This document shows, in pieces, positions 44,954 to 52,694 of a DNA stretch of 64,000 bases. The notes beneath the pieces were generated by a model. The model made no database searches, had not been told where the DNA came from, and saw only the letters and a list, made by a program, of their open reading frames with translations. The translations under genes were made by a program, and so were the position numbers. Source of the stretch: JABMQW01 sp964439935 (GTDB lineage: Bacteria > Fidelibacterota > Marinisomatia > Marinisomatales > TCS56); the NCBI GenBank assembly GCA_964439935.1, contig CAYTPW010000008.1, forward strand, positions 1-64,000. The letters run 5' to 3'. Positions within the stretch are counted from its first letter, which is position 1, and each line of letters starts with the position of its first letter.

Positions 44954-47128
44954 ATGAATAAAATAACGCTAAAACAGAATATTCAGAATTTCGGAATTGG
45001 ATTCAACCGGCGATTTCCAACCTTGACAATAGCTGTACTCATTTTCATCACGTCAGTGTCGGTAGCGAGCAATGATACTGAACTAATAAAAATCCGCGGA
45101 CATTATAATTATCCACCCTTTGAATACCTGGATGCATCCGGTGATCCAACTGGATATAATGTGGAAATATTGAATGCAGTTGTCCGCCTTGCCGATTTAA
45201 AAATCCAGCTTGAACTGGGACCTTGGCGGGAAATTTACAGTGACTTGGAGTCGGGCAATGTCGATGTGTTGATGGGTATGTATTACTCCAATTCTCGGGC
45301 CGAGAAATTTGATTTTACTATTCCATATATAACCGTGTCCTATACAATATTTTGTACAGAAAATTCGCAAGTTCGAAACCTCGATGATTTGCATGGCAAA
45401 GATATTGTTCTGGTTGAAGGCGGTATCAGTATTGATTTTATCGCTCACCAGGATTTAACATCTAAAATCCATCAGGTTGCTTCGGCGGTTGACGCGCTGC
45501 GACTGCTGGCGGCTGGCAGTTACGATTGTACACTGATACCAGAGGTGCAAGGCCATTACATTATTCAGCAACTTGGCTTTGACAATCTTAAGGCGGTCGG
45601 CCCCCAGCTCCTGCCACGTAATCTCGGATTTGCGCTGAAAAAAGGTAATCCGGAATTACTGGCCAAACTTAATGAAGGCCTCAGAAGCTTGGAAGTAACT
45701 GGTCAAATGGATCGTTTTCATAAAAACTGGATTGAAATTTACGAAAAAAGGAATTATCTCAATCAGCAGACCATCCGTATTACTATCTGGATTGGAATCA
45801 TTTTTTTCCTTGTGTTCCTGGTTGGTTCCGCCTGGGTAGCCACTCTGCGAAAACGGGTGGTGGAGAAGACGCTGGGGCTTAGACAGGAAATCGGTGAACG
45901 GAAACGGATAGAAGATGCTTTGCAAGAGGCTAACCAATTACAAGAAGTCATCTATAAAATCGCCAATGCCGCCAGCGGTAGTGGTAACCTTGATGAATTG
46001 TTTTCGCTGATTCGCCAAACCTTGCATCAGGTAATTGATACCACCAATTTTTACATTGCCCTAATTGATGAGGAAAAAGAAGAGCTATATTTTCCCCATG
46101 CAGTGGATGAGCAAGATGATGACCATTCTCCAATCCCCGTCACATCCGGGCTTACCGGTTATATAATAAGAATGAACAAATCGGCAATATTTACTAAAGA
46201 TGATATATATCGACTGGTTAATGCTGGCGATGTGGAAAAAATTGGTACTCCGTCCGAGCAATGGTTAGGCACACCGCTCAGAATCGGTGAAAAAGTAATC
46301 GGCGCAGTAGTGGTGCAAAGTTATCGTGATCAAAATTTGTATAATCATAAAGGCTTGGAAATATTAGAATTTGTTTCGTATGAAGTAGCCAGTGCAATTC
46401 ATAACAAACAAAATCAGGAAGCTATTAAGAATTCTGAAGAAAAATATAGAATACTCTCAGGTCAGTTAGCAGAAACCAATTCGATGAAAGAATTGCTGTT
46501 GGACGTAATCACACATGATTTGAAAAATCCGGCTGGTGTTATCAACGGATTGAGTGAGCTATTAATCGAGGATTATCCCGATAACCAGGAGTTGGAACTT
46601 GTTGGAGAAAGTTGCTCAAACCTACTGAAAGTAATCGATAATGCGACGATTGTTTCAAAAGTAACCTTGGGCGATGAAATTGCCAAGGAAGACATTGATC
46701 TGGTGAAAATGATTCACACAGTGGCCGCTGAATTTGATTCTTCGCTCAAAGCCAGTGGTATGGAATTTCATTGTGAATATGACCAGGAATTAATTATTAA
46801 AGCCAATCCGATAATTGCCGAAGTTTTTAAGAATTATGTCAGTAATGCTATTAAATATTCTGCGGATGGCAAGAAGATTGTTGTCGAGATTCAAACTGAT
46901 GATCATTATGTTACCGTCAATTTTATTGATTTTGGCCCAACTGTTCCAGAAAAGAAAAGACCCCTGGTTTTTACGAGGGGCGTTCAGCTTGATAAAGCGG
47001 CCAAGCACGGTCGCGGCCTGGGATTAGCAATCGTCAAGCGGATTGCTGAAGCCCATGATGCAGAGGTAGGAGTATTACCTAACTCACCCAACGGGAATAT
47101 ATTTTATATCAGATTTCCCGATGTATAA
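44954..47128 (+). CDS. Sensor histidine kinase with periplasmic SBP_bac_3 domain, TM helix and GAF domain
   Basis: From ATG 44954 the protein is 724 residues. A signal or membrane helix (about 20-42) leads to a periplasmic family 3 solute-binding domain (about 48-265: YPPFEYLDASGDPTGYNVEI, MGMYYSNSRAEKFDFTIPY), then a transmembrane helix (about 277-303), a GAF domain (about 335-480), HisKA (LDVITHDLKNPAGVINGLSE) and HATPase (NYVSNAIKYSADG, GRGLGLAIVKRIAEAHDAEV). It probably senses an amino acid-like ligand outside and a second cue through GAF. The G1 box is altered (DFGPTVPEKK). No receiver domain is attached, so an external partner is needed. Confidence 0.87.
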   Translation: MNKITLKQNIQNFGIGFNRRFPTLTIAVLIFITSVSVASNDTELIKIRGHYNYPPFEYLDASGDPTGYNVEILNAVVRLADLKIQLELGPWREIYSDLESGNVDVLMGMYYSNSRAEKFDFTIPYITVSYTIFCTENSQVRNLDDLHGKDIVLVEGGISIDFIAHQDLTSKIHQVASAVDALRLLAAGSYDCTLIPEVQGHYIIQQLGFDNLKAVGPQLLPRNLGFALKKGNPELLAKLNEGLRSLEVTGQMDRFHKNWIEIYEKRNYLNQQTIRITIWIGIIFFLVFLVGSAWVATLRKRVVEKTLGLRQEIGERKRIEDALQEANQLQEVIYKIANAASGSGNLDELFSLIRQTLHQVIDTTNFYIALIDEEKEELYFPHAVDEQDDDHSPIPVTSGLTGYIIRMNKSAIFTKDDIYRLVNAGDVEKIGTPSEQWLGTPLRIGEKVIGAVVVQSYRDQNLYNHKGLEILEFVSYEVASAIHNKQNQEAIKNSEEKYRILSGQLAETNSMKELLLDVITHDLKNPAGVINGLSELLIEDYPDNQELELVGESCSNLLKVIDNATIVSKVTLGDEIAKEDIDLVKMIHTVAAEFDSSLKASGMEFHCEYDQELIIKANPIIAEVFKNYVSNAIKYSADGKKIVVEIQTDDHYVTVNFIDFGPTVPEKKRPLVFTRGVQLDKAAKHGRGLGLAIVKRIAEAHDAEVGVLPNSPNGNIFYIRFPDV

Positions 47129-47256
47129 TTGTGGTATTCTACAAACTTCATAAAGATAATTAATTAATTTTCTGAGATCAAACTATTACAAATTGGAAAA
47201 TACCATTGTCGTTTAGTAGACTAAAATTTTGAATTATACGCAACGAAATACATAGC

Positions 47257-47281
47257 TTCACTCGATTATTACGGAAGTGAA
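47257..47281. terminator. Weak hairpin between convergent genes
   Basis: TTCACT and AGTGAA form a 6-bp stem around a 13-nt loop in the gap between the SBP-kinase gene and the leftward selenoprotein operon. There is no U-tract, so the call is tentative. Confidence 0.3.
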
Positions 47282-47292
47282 TACATTGGTTA

Positions 47293-48126
47293 TTATTTCA
47301 ACAGTTGAACTTTCAATTGGGTGGAATTTGTGGTTGAATTCAAATGAATGAAATATGTGCCCGATGCCATCCCATCGGTGTCCCAGCGAAATTTATGCTT
47401 CCCTTTTGATAGAATTAGATTATGATATATTTCCGCTACCTGACGCCCATTAATATTATAAATAGTCAAAGATGTGCTTTCAGATGCAGGAAGATCAATT
47501 TCCAGTACCGTGCTGGAATTGAACGGATTTGGATAGGCATTTAAATCTATATTTATCTGTTTAGGGATGGGTTCAGGTGCTGTACTGGTTGTGGGCAATT
47601 CACTGGTCAGTTGATCGATTGTGGTAATGAGCTGTTGATAATTGAATACGTTGGCAGAATAGCGGACCTGCATCGTATGATCGAGAATTACATTTTGTGG
47701 CACGGCACCAAATCCAAACTCCAAAAAATACTGTGTCAGGTCATCATCAATTATAGGATATGAGGCTCCTAATCCTGCCCACTCTTCACAGCTGTAAGGC
47801 TGGTTCCAGGCTCGTCCCAAAGATATGACGCGTAGTCCACGATCATAGAATTGGGTGTAAAGTTGATTTATCTGCAGAACCTCCGCTTGACAGAATATTC
47901 ACCAGGAAGTGAAGAAATTTATCAGCAGGATTTGGTAACTGCCACCATTTTTAGTCCCATTAAAATCGGCCAGCATCAGGGTGTCGGGACCATTCTGGCA
48001 GACAGGTAATTTTATCTGTTGATCTGCCAGACTAATCTCATCCCCCATCTGGTAGTAGTTTTGGGTTACAAGAATATTGGTAATAATTAAAAATCCAAAA
48101 GAGAATCGCTGGTAATTTTTTATCAT
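47293..48126 (-). CDS. Selenoprotein: exported thioredoxin-like protein (WUxxC) with T9SS sorting domain
   Basis: Read through the in-frame TGA at 47899-47901, this is one 277-residue protein. It has an N-terminal signal (FGFLIITNILV), a thioredoxin/TlpA-like strand ILLINFFTSW, then Sec76-I-F-C79 (WUxxC), a helix VLQINQLYTQFY, RGLRVISLGRAW, the cis-Pro region GAVPQNVIL, a short Pro/Thr linker and a Por-type C-terminal sorting domain (NAYPNPFNSSTVLEIDLP, then GTYFIHLNS and a basic end). TGA replaces exactly the first Cys of the WCxxC active site, and the frame stays open for 201 further codons. A hairpin matching the bacterial SECIS pattern follows. It starts 1 bp after the stop of the other selenoprotein gene. 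Conventional calling would give two fragments (47293-47820 and 47899-48126). A TGA pseudogene is unlikely because two neighbours share the same feature. Confidence 0.82.
47874..47886 (-). promoter_or_regulatory. Putative bacterial SECIS hairpin (second selenoprotein gene)
   Basis: On the mRNA, 12 nt after the UGA, GCGGA pairs with UCUGC (5 bp, one G-U) around the loop GGU. An upper stem of at least 4 bp, a loop with G in its first two positions, and about 17 nt between UGA and loop fit the bacterial SECIS consensus as I know it. The GU in the loop recalls the E. coli fdhF element read by SelB. Confidence 0.65.
47899..47901 (-). other. In-frame UGA read as selenocysteine (Sec76)
   Basis: The codon order is TTC ACT TCC TGG TGA ATA TTC TGT, giving F-T-S-W-U-I-F-C. 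The TGA takes the place of the nucleophilic N-terminal Cys of a thioredoxin CxxC motif. TGA is a normal stop elsewhere in the window (for example fliW's neighbour flgL and flgI), so general recoding is excluded. Confidence 0.82.
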
Positions 48127-48127
48127 T

Positions 48128-50137
48128 CTATTTGATCAGAAGTGTTTTTAGCCGTTGCTGTTCAGTAGTGGTGGCGATTTCAATGACATATAACCCGCTC
48201 GCTAAGCTTTTACCTGTATTGATACCTGGTTGCCAGTGATAAGTATGTAATCCACTTGCGAGGCTTTGCTCATCAATAAGCGTATTTAGTAATCGCCCGG
48301 TAATATCAATAATCCGAATTGAAACTTGGTCTGGTCGATATAACTCAAATTGTATAGTTACCGCTGAGTTGAATGGATTTGGATAGCTGGGATATACTTC
48401 AATTCCTGCAGGGATCACCGATGATTCATCATCTGTATTTACCTGGCCGACCAAAAGACTTTCGATAATATTAATCATCGTGCCGGGATCATATTCGGTT
48501 TTCGCCATTTGAATAATCCCGTTCTTATCAATGATGTAGTCGCGTGGATAAGGCGATTGGCTGCCGGGTATATTGTAGCTCCCATATACACTGGCATTAT
48601 CATGTAATACGGGGAAGGTGATTCCCTGGTCAGCGATGAAATTCTCGATTGTTTGAATGGGCTCATTGGATATTCCGATGACCTGCAAACCCCGAGCCTG
48701 GTATTCCTGCCAAATCGATACTTCTATGTCCGAAAACTCCGGAGCGCAGACTGGTCACCAGCCGGTGAAAAAGGCAATGACAGCTGGATTACCCAGTAAA
48801 TCAGCCCGGGACAGGCTACCAGATCCATTGACGATTGATAAATTAAAATTCGGTGCCGGATCACCAGGCATTGGTCCAAAGGAAAAATTCCCGGTCAGAC
48901 GAACTGGCGTGCTGGATTCGTCCTCATCATTGGAATGAAAAATGGCGTTGGAATTCCAAGTCGAACTACTGGGAGTATAAGTGACTTGAAGTGATATTGA
49001 ATCACCGGCAGCTATTGGATTGGTGGGCACAGGAATCGCGAAAATGGATTGCTGGATTTGGATATCATTAATGGTCAGATAATCTGATCCGTTATTTTTC
49101 ACGATGAGATTAGCCAGACCCTGATTACCATTAATTACCCGGGGGAATTCCAGATTTCTAGTTGAGAAATCAATATCAGTGTAGAGATTCTCATTGATCT
49201 GGAAAGTCTGGAATTTGATCCATTCAGCGGAATAAATAATATCATTGTGCATTGCAATGGCCATTACTCGTCCACCGGTGTTTTTATATGCCATCAAGTC
49301 AAGACTGGTTGGTGAATAGCTTAATACTTCGACATCATCCCAGTCTGAAACTGCCACAAGGGAATCACCAGCCGCAACCCGGGATGCAAACCCAGTAGTG
49401 TTGTAATTTTCGATAAAGAGTGGATTCACCGGATCGCTCACATCGATCATATCAACACCACCGGCTCCAACTGCAATAAACAAAAAATCACCATTTTTAT
49501 CCAGATCACGCGCGCTACCAGTTGTAGCTAAACTGGCCAGTAATTCAGGTTGTGCAGGATTGTTGATACTAATTATTGTTAATCCTCCGGAGCCGTCAGC
49601 GACGTATAAGATTGAATCGTCAGGGAGTGTTGCCCAGGCGTTGAAGGTGGGAATTACGGTGATTGGAGTAATATTATTGCGATTATCTAAATTAAATATT
49701 TCAACTCCATCCTGGTGACGGGCGGCAAACAGGTAGTTTCCCTGAACCGATGGGTGCTCGTAGCAAATTTCTCCACCGGCATGATAAGTTTGAACATGTT
49801 GAGGACTGTTGAGGTTTGAAACATCAATTACATGAATTCCGCAGTCCCGGCCCGTACCATAAGCAACACTTCCGGCTGTAGCCCAGGCATAGATACGCCC
49901 CCAATCGCAGCCGCTGGCTTGATATACTCCCAGAACCTGTGGATGGAAGGGATCACTTAAATCAACAATGTTTAAACCACCAAGCCCACCCGTAATGTAA
50001 GCGGTATATCCATCCAGGTGAATATCGAGCAGTTCATAGTTGCTCAAGCTGGTGCGCGATAATCGTTCCAGGTTCTTTCCGAATCCTGTTGAGAATAAAA
50101 TAAGGAAAATTATTAAAGTGTAGTATCTTGTGGCCAT
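48128..50137 (-). CDS. Selenoprotein: LVIVD beta-propeller / redoxin (WUPVC) fusion with T9SS sorting domain
   Basis: Read through TGA at 48755-48757, the protein is 669 residues from ATG 50137, which has a GAGGT ribosome-binding site. Residues 1-20 are a signal peptide (YYTLIIFLILFSTGFG). About 25-300 are LVIVD-type propeller repeats (GGLGGLNIVDLSDP, VSYGTGRD-like units). About 310-415 is an HYDIN/choice-of-anchor-D-like beta domain (NLEFPRVINGNQGLANLIVK). Then comes an AhpC/TlpA-type redoxin: GDPAPNFNLS, NPAVIAFFTGW, Sec461-P-V-C464, APEFSDIEVSIWQEY and GLQVIGISNEP. The C-terminal tail is a Por sorting domain (YPSYPNPFNSAVTIQF). WUPVC is the textbook WCPxC site with Sec for Cys. It is divergent from the M64 peptidase gene and likely cotranscribed with the second selenoprotein. 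Conventional calling would split it at 48688/48755. Confidence 0.85.
48729..48743 (-). promoter_or_regulatory. Putative bacterial SECIS hairpin (first selenoprotein gene)
   Basis: On the mRNA, 11 nt after the UGA, UCCG pairs with CGGA (4 bp) around the loop GAGUUUU, which begins with G and contains GU. An alternative longer pairing is GUCUG with CGGAC. Spacing to the UGA (15 nt before the loop) is at the short edge of the usual bacterial range. Confidence 0.55.
48755..48757 (-). other. In-frame UGA read as selenocysteine (Sec461)
   Basis: The codons TTC ACC GGC TGG TGA CCA GTC TGC give F-T-G-W-U-P-V-C, a perfect thioredoxin-type active site with Sec replacing the first Cys. The upstream and downstream open frames are in the same phase and together complete a redoxin fold plus sorting tail. 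Confidence 0.85.
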
Positions 50138-50297
50138 TTGTACCTCATGTAGTCTGGTGGAATATATTTGGTAATCCGGCAAAATATTGTCGACCAACCG
50201 ACATTTTCTAATGTATACGCAATAATACTGGTATGTAATTTGAATCATAAATATGTTTAGGATATCGCACAATCGTAATTCAAGAGGAACACTTCCA

Positions 50298-51704
50298 ATG
50301 CTATTTTTATTGGTCTTAATTCTGACATCATTCTCCGGGGCGGTTGAATTTGACAATTACTTTACAGGACAGACCTTCCGGTTTGATTATTATCACAGTG
50401 GTACAGCTGGTGAAGAACATATTAGTTTTGATCAGATTCGTCTGGAAGGATCTTGGGCGGGTAATTGTAAGAATCTGCTTGATAGTACAAATTTGGGAAA
50501 ATATTATTTTGAAATCATGGACCTGACCACCACAACTGTAATTTTTTCTCAGGGATTTGCCAGTATCTATGGTGAGTGGGAAACAATCAGTTCGGCCCTT
50601 GATGGAAACTGGGGTACTTTTCATGAATCATTACGTTTTCCGGAGCCAAAATCCGAGGCTGTTCTGCGTCTGTATAAAAGGAGGGAAAGTGCTGGCTGGC
50701 ATGAGATTTTTGCCCACCGGTTTGATCCACAAGCCTACAACATTGATCGATCTGCCATAAAGAATAGCAATGATGTCTGGGAAGTATTTATCAACGATGA
50801 ACCCGGTAAAAAAGTTGACATTTTATTGCTTGGCGATGGCTATACCAAAAAGGAAAAAAGAAAATTCCATGCCGATACTAAACGTTTGGTAGAGGCATTG
50901 TTTAATGCTGAACCGTTCAAATTGCATAAAGCAGCCTTTAATGTTCGAGCCATCGATATTTTTTCCCAGGAATCCGGAATATCGAATCCCCGCGGCCTGG
51001 ATTGGAAGAATTCTGCCCTGGGTCTTTCATACAATACTTTTGATTCCGATCGATATGTGTTGACATTTGATAATAAGATTGTTCGGGAATTTGCCGCCCA
51101 GGCTCCCTATGACGCCTTGTTTATTTTAATTAACAGCGACAAATATGGTGGTGGCGGCATCTTTAATTTGTATTCCACTGTTGCGGTGGATACGGAACCA
51201 TCTGAGTATATCATGATCCATGAATTTGGACATTCCTTTGCCGGGCTGGGGGATGAGTATTATACATCCAATGTAGCCTATGAAGAATTTACGCCACCCG
51301 GGGTCGAACCATGGGATCCGAATGTAACGGCATTGCTGGATAGTACGGGTGTTAAATGGAATGCATTTATAGAAAAGGATACTCCGATTCCCACACCCTG
51401 GAATCAATTGGCATATGACAGTGTTCGTGCCGATTATCAAGCTAAACGGACCCAGATGATTGCATCAGGTTCCAGCGCTGATTCAATGAATGCTTTGTTT
51501 GAGGCTGTAAGACAAGCAACAGAGCCGGTTTTGGAAGCCAATCAATATTTTAATACAGTTGGTGTATTTGAAGGTGCTGGTTACCAGGCTCTAGGGCTTT
51601 ATCGCCCGGAAATTGATTGCATCATGTTTTCGCGTAACCCGGATCATTTCTGCCGGGTTTGCCGGGCCGCCATTGAGCGTATGATTGATTTTCATACCAA
51701 ATAA
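50298..51704 (+). CDS. Exported M64 (IgA peptidase-type) metallopeptidase
   Basis: From ATG 50298 (AGAGGA upstream) the protein is 468 residues, with a signal peptide MLFLLVLILTSFSGA. An M64 N-terminal domain is followed by the peptidase domain: VDILLLGDGYTKKEKRKFHA, the zinc-binding HEFGHSFAGLGDEY (HExxHxxxxxD), and the C-terminal CIMFSRNPDHFCRVCRAAIER. The family contains secreted metallopeptidases of Bacteroides and relatives. It has no obvious T9SS sorting tail, so it is probably periplasmic or outer-surface. ATG 50253 is an alternative start. It is divergent from the selenoprotein operon across a short shared control region. Confidence 0.85.
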   Translation: MLFLLVLILTSFSGAVEFDNYFTGQTFRFDYYHSGTAGEEHISFDQIRLEGSWAGNCKNLLDSTNLGKYYFEIMDLTTTTVIFSQGFASIYGEWETISSALDGNWGTFHESLRFPEPKSEAVLRLYKRRESAGWHEIFAHRFDPQAYNIDRSAIKNSNDVWEVFINDEPGKKVDILLLGDGYTKKEKRKFHADTKRLVEALFNAEPFKLHKAAFNVRAIDIFSQESGISNPRGLDWKNSALGLSYNTFDSDRYVLTFDNKIVREFAAQAPYDALFILINSDKYGGGGIFNLYSTVAVDTEPSEYIMIHEFGHSFAGLGDEYYTSNVAYEEFTPPGVEPWDPNVTALLDSTGVKWNAFIEKDTPIPTPWNQLAYDSVRADYQAKRTQMIASGSSADSMNALFEAVRQATEPVLEANQYFNTVGVFEGAGYQALGLYRPEIDCIMFSRNPDHFCRVCRAAIERMIDFHTK

Positions 51705-51821
51705 TTTTTACCGTTTGCATGGCAAGTCGTGGAAATAATACAGCTGAACTCCTCGATAAGATTTTCTGCTGGACAATAGAGACGGGTAGTCTACGAGTCC
51801 GATTACGCCTTGAACTAAATG

Positions 51822-51838
51822 TGGACTAATTTAGTCCA
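51822..51838. promoter_or_regulatory. Operator-like palindrome upstream of the cbb3 oxidase cluster
   Basis: TGGACTAA and TTAGTCCA are perfect 8-bp inverted arms around a single T, in the 237-bp gap before the oxidase assembly genes and about 104 bp upstream of the first start. A TATAAT box lies downstream (51916-51921). It is a candidate binding site for a dimeric regulator of respiration. It does not match the FNR box TTGAT-N4-ATCAA. Confidence 0.45.
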
Positions 51839-51941
51839 TATTAGTATTTTCTGACCTGCGAGTATTATCAAAACGAATATCTTAATAATTAATAAGTCAA
51901 ACTGATTCGGGAATATATAATTAAAACAGGGATTCACGGCT

Positions 51942-52694
51942 GTGGAAATCGATCTGATAGCCATATTTGTGTTAGGATTTTTAAGTAGCTTCAGCCATTG
52001 TTATGGCATGTGCGGCGGATTAGTGATGGCTTATTCGCTGAAAGTGGCTGAAAAAAAATCAGTTGGTGGTCGATTACAATTTATTTTACCTCACCTGATG
52101 TACAATTGCGGCCGGGTGCTGACCTATACTTTTCTGGGATTCTGGTTCGGAATGTTGGGTGGTTCGTTCAAACACCTGATTCATGATTACCAGAGTGTTT
52201 TACTCATTTTTGCCGGACTTTTTATGGTTCTGATGGGGCTTGATCTGCTGGGTCTGTTCAATATTTCAATCCCCAAAAACTATCCTGGATTCGGAAGCTA
52301 TAAGCAACTGGTTGGTTCGCTGCTAAATCGGACCAATGCAAAGAACATATTTTTATATGGATTGATCCTGGGCTTCATTCCCTGCGGGCTTGTTTATGTA
52401 GCCGGCTTCAAGGCGGTAGCAGTCGGTACAATCTATGGTGGAATGGCAACCATGCTGTTCTTCGGGCTCGGAACCATCCCAGCCCTGTTTATTTTGGGCA
52501 TAAGTGCTAATTTGATAACGGTCCGTTTTCGAAAAAAAGTCTTCAGAATTGCCGCCGTTTTTGTGCTTCTGTTCGGTATTTTTACCATAACCAAAGGCGT
52601 AATGAATCTTGCTGGTTTGCCTATGCCTTGGATGCAGCATCAGATGTCCGGCGAACAACACCCCGTCACTATGATGGAAATGGGGCATGACTGA
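51942..52694 (+). CDS. DsbD_2/SafE-like membrane protein of the cbb3 assembly cluster
   Basis: This 250-residue polytopic protein has about six transmembrane helices, the SHCYGMCGGLVMAY motif in helix 1 and FIPCGLVYVAG in a later helix. These are marks of the sulfite exporter TauE/SafE (UreH/DsbD_2) family often found in ccoGHIS clusters. Paired Cys and Pro in the membrane suggest metal or thiol transfer, possibly copper handling for the oxidase. A GTG start is used. It overlaps ccoI by 8 bp. The C-terminal tail is Met/His-rich (MPWMQHQMSGEQHPVTMMEM), consistent with copper binding. Confidence 0.82.
   Translation: MEIDLIAIFVLGFLSSFSHCYGMCGGLVMAYSLKVAEKKSVGGRLQFILPHLMYNCGRVLTYTFLGFWFGMLGGSFKHLIHDYQSVLLIFAGLFMVLMGLDLLGLFNISIPKNYPGFGSYKQLVGSLLNRTNAKNIFLYGLILGFIPCGLVYVAGFKAVAVGTIYGGMATMLFFGLGTIPALFILGISANLITVRFRKKVFRIAAVFVLLFGIFTITKGVMNLAGLPMPWMQHQMSGEQHPVTMMEMGHD

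Noticed and set aside
47293..50137. Pseudogenes or sequencing errors at the two TGA codons
   Set aside because: Both TGAs fall exactly on the active-site Cys position, no other stops or frameshifts are present, and each is followed by a SECIS-like hairpin. Chance decay would not target the same homologous codon twice.
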